A DNA stretch of 64,000 nt from Bryobacterales bacterium (GTDB lineage: Bacteria; Acidobacteriota; Terriglobia; Bryobacterales; Bryobacteraceae): assembly GCA_020846745.1 (NCBI GenBank), contig JADLDI010000153.1:1-64000 (forward strand), given 5' to 3'. A program made the position numbers and the translations under genes. A model generated the notes under the pieces. It had not been told where the DNA came from. It did no database searches and was given only the letters and a program-made list of their open reading frames with translations. This document shows, piece after piece, positions 42,076-51,472 of the stretch. How positions within the stretch are numbered: position 1 is the stretch's first letter; each line of letters begins with the position of its first letter.

Positions 42076-43500
42076 TTAGAGCGGGTCTGTTAATTGAATA
42101 TTCAGGATCACGTCCGAATCCGCCTTGGCCTTCACACGGCTGCGTAAGGTGCGCGTGTTGCGGTCGTACCGCGCATCGGCATTTGGCGCCGGCACGGGTT
42201 CGCTCACCTGGTGGACCACCCACTCGTACTCACGGTCCACCAGCGATTCGATCTCCAACCGCAGCAGATCTCCGGCGGGGCTGGCGTGGACCTGCGACGG
42301 CAGATCGAACCCAGGCTCCGCAATAAAGAACTCCGCGCCCAAGCGTGGATAGTAGTGCAACTCCATCACCTCTCCGGCCGTCACCACCGGGATGATTGTT
42401 CCGTTGTGAACCATCGGGCATCCCGCTTTGGGGGCCGGAACCGCTTGCCGGCCCTTCGACTGTTCGCCGGTACAGAAGTTAGTCCATAGGCCGCGCGGCA
42501 GATAGACTTTATCGCCCACACTGAACAGCAGTTCGTCGCCGATCATGAAGGTTCGCGTTTCGGTCCACGCCTGTTTGTCTTCGGGGTAGTTCATCGCAAG
42601 CGGACGGTACATGGGCAGCCCCCGATCGCGGCTCTCTTTCAGATAGGTGTAGAGATACGGCACCCAAGGCGCGCGCTCTTTCAGCCCTGGCGCATTGATA
42701 ATGGGCCAGAACGCCGCCATCGGACCCGGCACTTTCCTGACATCGATCACCGGCGCCATGATGGCGGAAAAGCTCGCATGGTTCAGAACACGGGCCAGTT
42801 GTGGAAGCGACTCGATGCCGAGGTCCGGCGCATAGGGGGGCATGCGGCCGGAGCCGTCGACGTACCAGGGCGATAGCGGTGCAATCGATCCGACCGTACC
42901 GAGATGCTCCGTCAGGATCTCCTTGGGCGTCGGGCCGTAGTAGAAGAAGTACTCCAGGCGCTGGGCGAGCGGTCCGGCGACGCGTGGGTTCTTCCCCAAT
43001 TCGAAATGGTAGGCCCCGGGTACGCCGAAGAAAAGGCCGTACCCGGCGCTCGATAACAGCAGGGGACGTGTGGTGGCGATCGTCTGGCCGCGGATGTCGA
43101 GAGCTTCCTGGTCGCGCGGTCCGAGCCCGTAGAACTGCTCATCCGCGGCAGGAGCCCAGCCGAACCCCGACGGGACGGCAGCCTCGCGGAACAGAAGCTT
43201 GGGTGTACGGACGGTGTAAACGGTCGCCAGGCCGGTGGTCGTGTCGACTTCTACGCGCAGGTAGGTCGTGCGGAACTCGACCATGCCCGGCTTGCGGGTC
43301 ACCGTGACCTCAACTTTTTCCTGAGGTTCCGGCCGACTGGCGCACACGGCTGTCGGACAGCGCTGCAACCGGAACGTGGACGCAGAAAGGAACTCGACTT
43401 CCGCCGTGCCGCGCGCCAACTCTAACTCTGTGGTGTTCTTGCGGGGGGCCGCTGAAGCAGTCGCAGCCAGTATGAGGAAAGATAGAAGCGCGAATCTCAC
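42076..43500 (-). CDS. GH31-like protein lacking the central catalytic barrel
   Basis: A 474-residue exported protein (leader MRFALLSFLILAATASA). Residues about 25-215 match the N-terminal beta-sandwich of GH31 glucosidases, including EQFYGLGPRDQEALDIRG and YGLFFGVPGAYHFELG, then YFFYYGPTPKEIL. Residues about 290-474 match the distal part and beta-domains (GLPMYRPLAMNYPEDKQ, MIGDELLFSVGDKVYLPRG). The segment between, which in GH31 enzymes carries the nucleophile Asp (WxDMNE) and the acid/base Asp, is reduced to about 60 residues, so the frame is intact but the catalytic core is missing. Hydrolase activity is therefore improbable. GTG start shares four bases with the M24 peptidase stop. Confidence 0.75.
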   Translation of the reverse strand: MRFALLSFLILAATASAAPRKNTTELELARGTAEVEFLSASTFRLQRCPTAVCASRPEPQEKVEVTVTRKPGMVEFRTTYLRVEVDTTTGLATVYTVRTPKLLFREAAVPSGFGWAPAADEQFYGLGPRDQEALDIRGQTIATTRPLLLSSAGYGLFFGVPGAYHFELGKNPRVAGPLAQRLEYFFYYGPTPKEILTEHLGTVGSIAPLSPWYVDGSGRMPPYAPDLGIESLPQLARVLNHASFSAIMAPVIDVRKVPGPMAAFWPIINAPGLKERAPWVPYLYTYLKESRDRGLPMYRPLAMNYPEDKQAWTETRTFMIGDELLFSVGDKVYLPRGLWTNFCTGEQSKGRQAVPAPKAGCPMVHNGTIIPVVTAGEVMELHYYPRLGAEFFIAEPGFDLPSQVHASPAGDLLRLEIESLVDREYEWVVHQVSEPVPAPNADARYDRNTRTLRSRVKAKADSDVILNIQLTDPL

Positions 43501-44672
43501 AGGACCGGCACCAACTCCCGCTGCTGCTCACCCGTAACGCGCGCCTCGCGTTCGCCCACGTACACGTTCACCTCGCTGCGAATGCCAAAATGCGGCAGGT
43601 AGATGCCCGGCTCTACAGAGAAGCATGTGCCCGGAATGATGCGCCGCTCGTCGTGCGTCTCCAGGTTGTCCATATTGGCGCCCGATCCGTGCACGTCGCG
43701 CCCGATCGAATGGCCCGTGCGGTGAACAAAGAACTCGCCATAGCCGCGGCCGGCAATGTAGCCGCGCGTTGCATCATCCACCTGGTATCCCATCAGCGGC
43801 TCGCGAGCATGGACGGCGTCCTGCACGCGCTTCACCCCGGCATCGCGAGCGTCGCGCACGATCTCGAATACCTTCACCACCTCGTCCGGCACTTGCGACC
43901 CGACGAAGCCGGTCCACGTGATGTCGTAGTAGACGGCATCGGCGCCATCCTTTAGCTTCGCCCACAGATCGATCAGCACCACATCGCCGGGACGGATCGG
44001 GTCGCTTAGTGCGGCGGCCGGTTCATAGTGTGGATTGGAGGCATTCGCGTTCACAGCCACAATCGGACCGTGATCGGTCTCGAGGCCGCTGCGTTCAAAC
44101 GCCTGCAGGATGTACTGCTGGATCTCAAACTCAGTGACACCCTGGTTACGCTTGAGGCGCGAGCCGATTTCTTCAAAAGCCGATCGGCGCACCTTGTCAA
44201 CCTTCCGGCCGGCTTCCATATGTGATTCCAACTGGGCGTCGGTCCAGCGCGCTTCGAAGTATTGGACGAGGTCGGCGGACGTGACGACGTCGACACCGAG
44301 GCGGCGCACCAGTTCCACAGTCCCTGCATCCACCATGGCGACATAGGGGACGGCGCATAGTGGGGAGTACTGCATAGCGACCGTCTTGCAGCCTGACAGC
44401 AAGTGCCGCAGGCCTTCCGTCTGCGTCTGCCAGCCGGAATACACATTCTTGGCGCCCGGCAGCACGTCGAGCATGGTCGGCTCCACACGATGTACCAACG
44501 CCCGCGGTTCGCCTTCGGCGGGCACCAGGTAGTACCAGCGGCGCGTCACATGGCGGGGCGGCCGGAACTCGAGGATTCGATAGGCGAGCGGGTCGCGCTC
44601 ATGGTGATCGAAGAAAAGCCAGCCGTCCAGGCCCTGTTCGCGAAGTGCGCTCTGAATCTCAGTGAGCCGCAT
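43497..44672 (-). CDS. M24-family metallopeptidase (Xaa-Pro type)
   Basis: A 391-residue creatinase/prolidase-fold protein. The N-terminal domain (about 1-150) precedes a pita-bread catalytic domain with the metal ligands in VVLIDLWAKL and DITWTGFVG, HRTGHSIGRDVHGSGANMD (His), CFSVEPGIYLP (Glu) and IRSEVNVYV (Glu). Asp/His/Glu/Glu ligands appear present, although the usual first Asp stretch is written as DLW rather than DxGA. It probably releases N-terminal residues from Xaa-Pro dipeptides or peptides in the cytoplasm. It overlaps the symporter gene by 14 bases and the GH31-like gene by four, so the three are co-translated; the symporter may deliver its substrates. Confidence 0.88.
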   Translation of the reverse strand: MRLTEIQSALREQGLDGWLFFDHHERDPLAYRILEFRPPRHVTRRWYYLVPAEGEPRALVHRVEPTMLDVLPGAKNVYSGWQTQTEGLRHLLSGCKTVAMQYSPLCAVPYVAMVDAGTVELVRRLGVDVVTSADLVQYFEARWTDAQLESHMEAGRKVDKVRRSAFEEIGSRLKRNQGVTEFEIQQYILQAFERSGLETDHGPIVAVNANASNPHYEPAAALSDPIRPGDVVLIDLWAKLKDGADAVYYDITWTGFVGSQVPDEVVKVFEIVRDARDAGVKRVQDAVHAREPLMGYQVDDATRGYIAGRGYGEFFVHRTGHSIGRDVHGSGANMDNLETHDERRIIPGTCFSVEPGIYLPHFGIRSEVNVYVGEREARVTGEQQRELVPVL

Positions 44673-46074
44673 CGGTCGCCTCCGTTGTTGCGAAAAATGG
44701 ATCTACTTTGTCAGCATTCGGTGCGGGCGTCAGCAGGCTCACCAGCACCAGGCTCGCTACCGACGCGCCAAGCGCCGGGTATACCGCGTCGATGTTCGTG
44801 GGTCCGAGCAATTGCCAGCTCACGGTGACCACCGTTCCGAGGATGATCGACGCGATAGCGCCCGCTGTCGTCGCGCGGCGCCAGAAGAACACCGCCATCA
44901 CCGATGGCGTGACGGCCGCGCCGTACACGGTGTACGCATAAAGCGCCGCCTTAAGAATCGACTCGAAGTGGCTCGCCTGCAACAGCGCAAACAGCCCAAG
45001 CAACACCACGATGATGCGCGACCAGATCAGGCTCTGCCGTTCTGTCGCCTGGCGGTTGATGAACCGCTCGTACACGTCGTGGATGATGTTGGTGGCCGGA
45101 GAAAAAAGGTAGTTGTTGGCGGTCGAGATCACCTTGGCGAAAATACCGCCCAGAAACAAGGCGCCCACTAGGGTCGGCAGTCCGAGACGCGCCGTGCTGG
45201 GCAGGATTTCGCGCGGGTTCTCCACCTTGAACAGGCTCGAGCCGATCACGGAGGTGGTCACCAGCAGGGTTTCGAGCAGTAATGTCCCGACAATCCACCC
45301 GCCCACAGCCCACTTGGCGTCGCGCTCCGACCGTGCCGAGAAGAACTTCTGGTACATCCCCTGGTTGCCGATCAGCAACAGCATTGTCGGCAGCGTGAAC
45401 CCCAGCGCCTGATCGAGCGTCAGCGGACCGAGAAGCGTGAAATGGTTCGCCGGCAGGTTCGCCTGCACGGTCGCCCAGCCGCCTGCGCGATCGAGCAGCA
45501 AGGGCACCGATACGATCACGATTACGGTCACCATACTGCCGATCACCAGGTCCAGGTACGCAACAGACGCCATGCCCGCGGCGGCCGTGAACGAGATGAC
45601 GAACGCCGCGATGATATACATGCCGGCCGTCCGGTCAAGGTCCGGGAAGATCAGGTGGAGGATGTCGCCGCCGCCTTTGAACTGGTAGCTCGTAATGACC
45701 GTATAGGAGATGACAATGGCGATGGTGCCGAGCACGCGGGCAACGGCGTTGTAGCGCGACTCCAAGAGATCCGGGACCGTGAACTGCGCAAAGCGGCGGG
45801 CACGTCCTGCAATCGCCGCAATCACCACCAATCCCAACCAGCCGCCCGCGGGTTGCCATAGAGCGGCGAAGCCGTTCCGGTAGGCGTTCTCGCCGCCGGC
45901 GAACAAACTCCCTGCCCCGATCCACGACGATAGCAGCGTAAACACCAGCACCGGCCAAGGCAGCTTGCGGCCGGCCACCAGAAAGTCGGCACGCCCGCGG
46001 ATCGCCAGTGTTTTATAGACTGTGACGCCGGTCAGCAGCAGCACAACTAAGGCGAGGACGGCGACATAGACCAT
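44659..46074 (-). CDS. Sodium:solute symporter (SSS family)
   Basis: A 471-residue inner-membrane protein with about 12-13 transmembrane segments. Family marks are DFLVAGRKLPWPVLVFTLL and SSWIGAGSLFAGGENAY near the start, ESRYNAVARVLGTIAI, SYQFKGGGDIL, and FSPATNIIHDVYERFINRQ. Family members carry proline, sugars, pantothenate or other solutes with Na+. The coupling to an Xaa-Pro type peptidase suggests proline or a dipeptide-derived solute, but this is inference. First gene of the leftward operon; it starts 64 bases from the divergent rhodanese gene. Confidence 0.9.
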   Translation of the reverse strand: MVYVAVLALVVLLLTGVTVYKTLAIRGRADFLVAGRKLPWPVLVFTLLSSWIGAGSLFAGGENAYRNGFAALWQPAGGWLGLVVIAAIAGRARRFAQFTVPDLLESRYNAVARVLGTIAIVISYTVITSYQFKGGGDILHLIFPDLDRTAGMYIIAAFVISFTAAAGMASVAYLDLVIGSMVTVIVIVSVPLLLDRAGGWATVQANLPANHFTLLGPLTLDQALGFTLPTMLLLIGNQGMYQKFFSARSERDAKWAVGGWIVGTLLLETLLVTTSVIGSSLFKVENPREILPSTARLGLPTLVGALFLGGIFAKVISTANNYLFSPATNIIHDVYERFINRQATERQSLIWSRIIVVLLGLFALLQASHFESILKAALYAYTVYGAAVTPSVMAVFFWRRATTAGAIASIILGTVVTVSWQLLGPTNIDAVYPALGASVASLVLVSLLTPAPNADKVDPFFATTEATDAAH

Positions 46075-46138
46075 TCGCCAAATTCTACCGCGCCGCCTGC
46101 GCCAAGCCCATCTGCGTTACGCTCGTAGCTAACTCACC

Positions 46139-46996
46139 ATGCGCGCGAATATGCTTGTCGCTTTACTTTCGCTCTGCCCGATGGTAACTGCCGAGACCCG
46201 TAGCCGGATGCTCACCACGGCACAGGATCTGGCTTCGCGGCTGAACCGGCCAGAGATTGTTGTCCTTCATGTCGGAACGGAAACGGACTACACGGAAGCC
46301 CACGTTCCCGGCGCACGCCTGCTGAAGCTAAGCGACGTCTCAAAGCAAGGCACAACCGGCCTGCGTGTCGAGATGCCTGGTGTTGATGCCTTGCGCGAGG
46401 CGCTGCTAAAAGTGGGGGTTCGCGACGGTTCATCCGTGGTCCTGTATGGCCCGAACATCGTGCAGACGGCCCGCGTCTGGTTCACCTTCGATTACCTCGG
46501 ATTGGGCGATAAAACGTCGATCCTCGACGGAGGCCTGGCGGCCTGGAAAACGGCAGGCCGGCAGGTATCGAAGGACGCGGCGCCGGCTCTCAAAGAAGGC
46601 GGCAAGCTGACGGTCCGCCCGAAGCCGGACCTGATCGTCGATTCCGCATGGATTAACAGCAAGCTCGCCGCGAAGAAGACGGCCATTGTAGACGCCCGCC
46701 TGCCTGAGTTCTATACCGGCGCGCAGCCCGGCAACGGCATGCCTCGCGCGGGACACATTCCGAGCGCCGTCAACGTGCCTTACAGCAGCCTCGTGGACAG
46801 CGACCAGCGGTTTCTCTCACCCGACGCCCTGCGCGCCAAACTGGGCGCTGCCGCGCCGCCGGTAGTCTACTGTCACATCGGCATGCAGGCCACAGTCGCC
46901 TACTTCGCCTCGCGCTACATCGGCTTGCACCCGCGCCTCTACGACGGTTCGTGGCAGGACTGGAGCCGTCGAACGGAGTTCCCGGTCGAGAAGTGA
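46139..46996 (+). CDS. Exported tandem-rhodanese sulfurtransferase
   Basis: A 285-residue protein with a short signal peptide (MRANMLVALLSLCPMVTA) and two rhodanese domains. The first (about 25-140) has the CH2A-like end LDGGLAAW but no Cys at the active loop (GPNIVQTA). The second (about 155-285) has the catalytic Cys in CHIGMQAT and DARLPEFYTG. This is the usual pattern of an inactive N-domain and an active C-domain. It would move sulfane sulfur from thiosulfate or a mercaptan in the periplasm. Alone in its run; rimO follows 71 bases later in the same direction. Confidence 0.9.
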   Translation: MRANMLVALLSLCPMVTAETRSRMLTTAQDLASRLNRPEIVVLHVGTETDYTEAHVPGARLLKLSDVSKQGTTGLRVEMPGVDALREALLKVGVRDGSSVVLYGPNIVQTARVWFTFDYLGLGDKTSILDGGLAAWKTAGRQVSKDAAPALKEGGKLTVRPKPDLIVDSAWINSKLAAKKTAIVDARLPEFYTGAQPGNGMPRAGHIPSAVNVPYSSLVDSDQRFLSPDALRAKLGAAAPPVVYCHIGMQATVAYFASRYIGLHPRLYDGSWQDWSRRTEFPVEK

Positions 46997-47067
46997 CCGT
47001 CGGGGCCGGGCCGCAATGTTACCCTAAAAGTGTCCCCTCAGAAGGTTGCGGCAAGGATAACTCTGTC

Positions 47068-48480
47068 TTGAAGATCGGTTTCATCAGCTTGGGATGTCCC
47101 AAGAACCTTGTAGACACGGAAGTGATGATGGGCCAGTTGACGGCCCGCGGCCATGAATTGACGCCGCGGCCGGAACAGGCCGAGGTCATCGTGGTGAACA
47201 CCTGTTCGTTCATCGACCCCGCGAAGCAGGAGTCCGTCGACACGATCCTCGAGATGGCCGAGTTCAAGAAGACCGGCCAGGCCAAGCGCCTCGTCGTCGC
47301 CGGGTGCCTGGTGGAGCGCTACCGCGGCGACATCCGGAAAGACCTGCCCGAAGTCGACGCTCTGGTGGGTACCAACCAGGTGGAGCAGATCGTGGCCGCG
47401 TGCGAAGGCGATACCGTCAAAGCCGCTTCGTCCCCGTATCTCTATCACGACCTCACCCCCCGCGTCCTCTCTACTCCGCGCCACTTCGCCTACATGAAGA
47501 TCGCCGAGGGGTGCGACCATCCGTGCACTTTTTGCGTCATTCCGCAGTACCGCGGAGCGTTCCGTTCGCGACGGTTCGAGTCCGTGATCAGCGAGGCCAC
47601 CCGGCTGTTTGAGCAAGGTGTCCGTGAGATCAACCTCATTGGGCAGGACACCACGTGCTACGGGGAGGACCTCGGGATCAAAGACGGCTTGGCGGCCTTG
47701 CTTGCGCGGCTCGCGAAGATCGAGACACCGTTCCCGAAGTGGGTCCGGTTCCTGTACGCCTATCCGAACCGGGTTACGCAACAACTGCTCGATACCATCG
47801 CCGGCCACGACGCGCTGGTGAAGTACATCGACATGCCGTTGCAGCACTCGTCGCGCGATGTGCTGAAGCGCATGAAGCGCGGTTCCAATGGCGACCAGTT
47901 CCTGAAGCTGCTGGAGCGCATTCGCCGGACCATACCGGGCGTCGCCATCCGGTCGTCGTTCATTGTCGGCTTCCCGGGCGAGACCGAGCAGGACTTCGAT
48001 GAGCTTTGCGGCTTCGTCAAAGCGGCTCAGTTCGACCGGTTAGGCGTGTTCTCCTATTCCGACGAAGACTCGAGCGCGAGCTTCCACCTGGATGGCAAGG
48101 TTGGCGCACGCACAATCAATACCCGTAAGCGCCGCCTGATGGCGATTCAGCGCAAGATCTCCAAAACGAACAACAAGCGCTTGATCGGCCGGCAGGTGGA
48201 CGTGCTGGTGGAAGGTCCGTCGGAAGAAACCGACCTGCTGTGGCAGGGGCGTCTCGCCACGCAGGCACCCGATATCGACGGTGTCTGCCTCATCAACGAC
48301 GATAATGGCCACCCGTTGCGCCCGGGCGAGATCCGCCGCGCGGAGATCACCGAAGCGCACGATTACGACCTGGTAGCGGGCATCATCGATGAGCCGGAAA
48401 TGTCCTACCGCGGTCCGAACCGGCCGCTTTTTCCCATCCTGTCGAGCCACTCGTCATTACCCATTTCCCGGGGCCAATAG
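47068..48480 (+). CDS. rimO: Ribosomal protein S12 methylthiotransferase
   Basis: A 470-residue radical-SAM enzyme that adds a methylthio group to an aspartate of ribosomal protein S12. An N-terminal UPF0004 domain carries three Cys (SLGCPKNLVD, VNTCSF, VAGCL) for the auxiliary iron-sulfur cluster. The radical-SAM CX3CX2C is CDHPCTFC, followed by VIPQYRG. The C-terminal TRAM region begins near LIGRQVDVLVEG. The TTG at 47068, with AAGGA ten bases ahead, gives the family start KIGFISLGCPKNL; upstream residues of the open frame have no family counterpart. yacG and pgpA follow almost without gap. Confidence 0.96.
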   Translation: MKIGFISLGCPKNLVDTEVMMGQLTARGHELTPRPEQAEVIVVNTCSFIDPAKQESVDTILEMAEFKKTGQAKRLVVAGCLVERYRGDIRKDLPEVDALVGTNQVEQIVAACEGDTVKAASSPYLYHDLTPRVLSTPRHFAYMKIAEGCDHPCTFCVIPQYRGAFRSRRFESVISEATRLFEQGVREINLIGQDTTCYGEDLGIKDGLAALLARLAKIETPFPKWVRFLYAYPNRVTQQLLDTIAGHDALVKYIDMPLQHSSRDVLKRMKRGSNGDQFLKLLERIRRTIPGVAIRSSFIVGFPGETEQDFDELCGFVKAAQFDRLGVFSYSDEDSSASFHLDGKVGARTINTRKRRLMAIQRKISKTNNKRLIGRQVDVLVEGPSEETDLLWQGRLATQAPDIDGVCLINDDNGHPLRPGEIRRAEITEAHDYDLVAGIIDEPEMSYRGPNRPLFPILSSHSSLPISRGQ

Positions 48481-48485
48481 AAGCC

Positions 48486-48668
48486 ATGCGCTGCCCTGTG
48501 TGCAAAAAGCCCGTCACCATGGATTCGCCCGGCATGCCGTTCTGCAGCGAGCGGTGCCGGCTTTTGGACTTGGGGGCCTGGGCCTCGGAAAAGTATGTGA
48601 TCTCGACGCCCTACGAGGACTCCGACGACAACGAGATCCCGGAGCCGCCTGAAGACGATGACTTTTAA
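48486..48668 (+). CDS. yacG: YacG-type zinc-binding gyrase inhibitor
   Basis: A 60-residue protein with the YacG zinc site (CPVC near residue 3 and FCSERC near residue 19) and the typical DLGAWASEKYVIS, followed by an acidic tail (PEPPEDDDF). E. coli YacG binds DNA gyrase GyrB and inhibits it. It follows rimO by five bases and overlaps pgpA by 11. Confidence 0.93.
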   Translation: MRCPVCKKPVTMDSPGMPFCSERCRLLDLGAWASEKYVISTPYEDSDDNEIPEPPEDDDF

Positions 48669-49128
48669 GAGCGGGGCCGCGCAGGCCATCGGCACATGGT
48701 TCGGCTGTGGTTTGTCGCCGGTCGCACCTGGGACGGTGGGCGCGCTTGGGGCATTGGTGCCGGTCGTCATCGCTCATCGCTACCTGGGTTTCACCGGGTG
48801 GCACTGGGTGGCGATTGCCATCGTGGCAACGCCCGTTTCGATTTGGGCCGCATCGCGTATGGCCGAGGCGGCGGGAAAGAAAGACCCGGGCCGCGTGGTG
48901 ATCGACGAGGTACTGGGCACATGGATCACGCTGGCCGGCGCGTCGGCGCTCGATTGGCGCAACATCGGCCTCGCCTTCCTGCTGTTCCGTATCTTCGATA
49001 TCTGGAAGCCCTTTCCTATTCGGCGGCTCGAGAAACTGCCCGCCGGTACTGGTATCGTGATGGACGACCTGGGCGCGGGCGTCTATGCCGCCCTTGTCTT
49101 ATACCTGAGTAATTGGTTGAATCGGTAA
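48658..49128 (+). CDS. pgpA: Phosphatidylglycerophosphatase A
   Basis: A 156-residue membrane phosphatase that removes phosphate from phosphatidylglycerophosphate. The family has a short multi-helix chain, seen here: GTWFGCGLSPVAPGTVGAL, DEVLGTWIT, FRIFDIWKPFPIRRLEKLPA and GIVMDDLGAGVYAALV. Asp/Glu residues in these motifs are the metal-dependent active site. Starts inside the end of yacG. Part of the rimO-yacG-pgpA run. Confidence 0.93.
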   Translation: MTFKSGAAQAIGTWFGCGLSPVAPGTVGALGALVPVVIAHRYLGFTGWHWVAIAIVATPVSIWAASRMAEAAGKKDPGRVVIDEVLGTWITLAGASALDWRNIGLAFLLFRIFDIWKPFPIRRLEKLPAGTGIVMDDLGAGVYAALVLYLSNWLNR

Positions 49129-49137
49129 ATAACAACT

Positions 49138-50172
49138 ATGTCTGACAGCAAATTGTCGAAGCCGGAGATCCGGGAAGTAGTTCCCCCGGCCGCCATACCC
49201 GGCGGCGAATTTCAAATCCGCGGCATCGATTTCGCCGGCGGCGCCCGGCCGCGCGTCCTGTTCGGCGACGTGACCGCCCCGATTATCGTCGGCTCCGACC
49301 AGTTGATTGTTGCCCGCGTACCGGATCTTGCTCCGCAGGGTCCGCTGTTTGTGGAGAACGGCTCGGAGCGGAGCCAGCCGTGGACCTGTGAGGTCGGCGT
49401 GCAGGTGGCGGATTCCCTGCACCCCGTAGCGAATCCCGCCGTCGATCCTGCTGGTAACGTCTACACGACATTCAGCGGCACACGCGGGCAGAAGACACCC
49501 GTTTCGGTGTACCGGATCGATCCGCATTTCAACGCCAAACCGTTCCTGTCCGACATCATGAACGCAACGGCGGTGGCCGTGGACCGTGACGGGCTGATCT
49601 ATGTGTCGTCGCGGTATGACGGCGTCGTCTACCAGGTGACGCCCCGGGGCGAGATGTCGCTCTACGTCGAAGGCATGGGCATCGCGACCGGCATCGTCTT
49701 CGATCCCGACGAGAACCTCTATGTCGGCGATCGTAGCGGCACCATCTTCAAGATCGCCCGCAACCGCCAGATCTACGTCTTTGCGACCGTCGAACCGTCC
49801 ATCGCCGCCTACCACCTCACCTTTGGCGTCGACGGATACCTTTACGTCACCGGACCCACTACGTCCAGCTTCGATTCGGTGCACCGCATTTCTCCGGCCG
49901 GCGAAGTGGAGACCTTCTATCGCGGGTTAGGCCGTCCGCAGGGGATGGCATTCGACGCCAACGGCAACCTTTACGTGGCGGCATCGCTCGGCGGCCGCCG
50001 GGGCGTCGTGCGCGTGACGCCGGACCGTGAAGCGCAACTGTTCCTCTCCGGTCCGAACATCGTGGGCCTGGCCTTTGCGCCGCCTACCTATATGTACGTC
50101 ACGACGACCAGCGCGCTGTTCCGGGTGGATGCGGGTGTCCGCGGTCTGCCGCTTCCGATTGAATCGCGCTAG
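49138..50172 (+). CDS. IPT/TIG plus NHL-like propeller protein
   Basis: A 344-residue protein. Residues about 8-85 resemble an IPT/TIG Ig-like domain (VVPPAAIPGGEFQIRGIDFA), and the rest is a beta propeller with blades such as NPAVDPAGNVYTTFSG, AVAVDRDGLIYVSSRYDG, GIVFDPDENLYVGDRSGTIF and GMAFDANGNLYVAASLGG. NHL or SMP-30-like scaffolds bind ligands or proteins. No signal peptide is evident. It starts ten bases after pgpA and ends 12 bases before cinA, so it is within that operon, but no functional link is known. Weak ribosome site. Confidence 0.8.
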   Translation: MSDSKLSKPEIREVVPPAAIPGGEFQIRGIDFAGGARPRVLFGDVTAPIIVGSDQLIVARVPDLAPQGPLFVENGSERSQPWTCEVGVQVADSLHPVANPAVDPAGNVYTTFSGTRGQKTPVSVYRIDPHFNAKPFLSDIMNATAVAVDRDGLIYVSSRYDGVVYQVTPRGEMSLYVEGMGIATGIVFDPDENLYVGDRSGTIFKIARNRQIYVFATVEPSIAAYHLTFGVDGYLYVTGPTTSSFDSVHRISPAGEVETFYRGLGRPQGMAFDANGNLYVAASLGGRRGVVRVTPDREAQLFLSGPNIVGLAFAPPTYMYVTTTSALFRVDAGVRGLPLPIESR

Positions 50173-50184
50173 GCGGAGTGCGTT

Positions 50185-51405
50185 ATGAACGCTGAAATCA
50201 TCGCGGTCGGGTCCGAACTGCTGACGCCTACGAAGTTGGACACCAACTCGCTCTGGCTGACTGACCAGTTGAACACGCTCGGCATCGAGGTCGTTCAAAA
50301 GACGATCGTGGGTGACGAACGCGCCCGTCTGGCCGCGGTGATTTCCGGAGCACTGGAACGGTCGGACCTGGTGCTGATCACCGGCGGACTCGGGCCGACG
50401 GAGGACGACGTCACGCGCGATGCCGTTTGCCTCGCCTTGGGCCGCTGCCAGCAGTTCCGGCAGGAACTGTGCGACCAGATTGCCGCCCGGTTCGCGCGAA
50501 TCAAGCGGCCGATGGCCGAGATCAATAAGCGCCAGGCGTTCCTGATCGATGGGGCCGAAGCGTTGCCGAATGAACGCGGTACGGCGCCCGGCCAGTGGCT
50601 CGCCGTCGGCGCCAAGGCGATCGCCCTGTTGCCCGGTCCGCCCGGAGAATTGAAGGGCTTGTGGGCGGCCGAAGTGCTGCGGCGGGTCACCGCGATGGTG
50701 CCTCCGCTGCATATCGCGACTGCGCACTTCCGGGTCGCCGGCATGGGCGAATCGGACCTCGACGCCTTGATCGCACCCGCTTATACCAGGTACACCAACC
50801 CGGTAACCACCATCCTCGCCGCACCCGGCGATGTCCACATTCACCTGCGCGCCCGGTGCGCCGAACAGGCGGAAGCCGAGGCGCTGGTGACGGAACTGGG
50901 TGCGCAGGTTCGCGAACTGCTGGGCGACCGCATCTATTCCGAAGACGGGGCGGACCTGGAGACGGTGGCCGGGCGACTGCTTCGGGCGCGCGGGGAGAGC
51001 CTGAGTGTCGCCGAAAGCATGACCGGTGGGATGCTCGGTCAGCGCATTACCTCCGTCCCGAACTCATCGGACTACTTCCGCGGCGGCTTCCTGACCTACA
51101 CCAATGAGATGAAGCACTCGCTGCTCGGCGTTCCCGAGGCAATGCTGGCGCAGTACACCGCGGTGAGCGAGCAGGTGGCGATTGCGATGGCGCAAGGCGC
51201 CCGCGAACGGACACGATCCACCTGGGCGCTTTCCGTAACCGGCTATGCAGGCCCGGCCGGCGAGAACGTCGGCAATGTCTACCTCGGCATCGCTTCTCCG
51301 ACGATGGCCGAAGCGCGTCACATCCAGTTCGGGTTTGACCGGAACCGCATTCGCAACATGTCGGCGACCACGGCGCTCGACTGGCTGCGCAAGCATCTAA
51401 AGTGA
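50185..51405 (+). CDS. cinA: CinA-family protein (competence/nicotinamide-nucleotide amidase)
   Basis: A 406-residue two-domain protein. Residues 1-170 are the MoaB-like COG1058 domain (AEIIAVGSELL, LITGGLGPTEDDVTRDAV, LPGPPGELKGLW). Residues about 255-406 are the NMN-amidohydrolase domain with SVAESMTGGMLGQRITSVP, YFRGGFLTYTNEMK and GYAGPAGENVGNVYLG. Full-length CinA proteins act in NAD recycling by deamidating NMN and perhaps cleaving ADP-ribose. The GGAG-like TAGGCGGAG upstream of ATG 50185 supports the start. Last of the cytoplasmic run. Confidence 0.93.
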   Translation: MNAEIIAVGSELLTPTKLDTNSLWLTDQLNTLGIEVVQKTIVGDERARLAAVISGALERSDLVLITGGLGPTEDDVTRDAVCLALGRCQQFRQELCDQIAARFARIKRPMAEINKRQAFLIDGAEALPNERGTAPGQWLAVGAKAIALLPGPPGELKGLWAAEVLRRVTAMVPPLHIATAHFRVAGMGESDLDALIAPAYTRYTNPVTTILAAPGDVHIHLRARCAEQAEAEALVTELGAQVRELLGDRIYSEDGADLETVAGRLLRARGESLSVAESMTGGMLGQRITSVPNSSDYFRGGFLTYTNEMKHSLLGVPEAMLAQYTAVSEQVAIAMAQGARERTRSTWALSVTGYAGPAGENVGNVYLGIASPTMAEARHIQFGFDRNRIRNMSATTALDWLRKHLK

Positions 51406-51472
51406 TCCGCTGTGCCGGAGTTCGTTTGGCAAGATCTTGAAATTTCCAGGAAGGTGATCCCCAAGGACCGCG

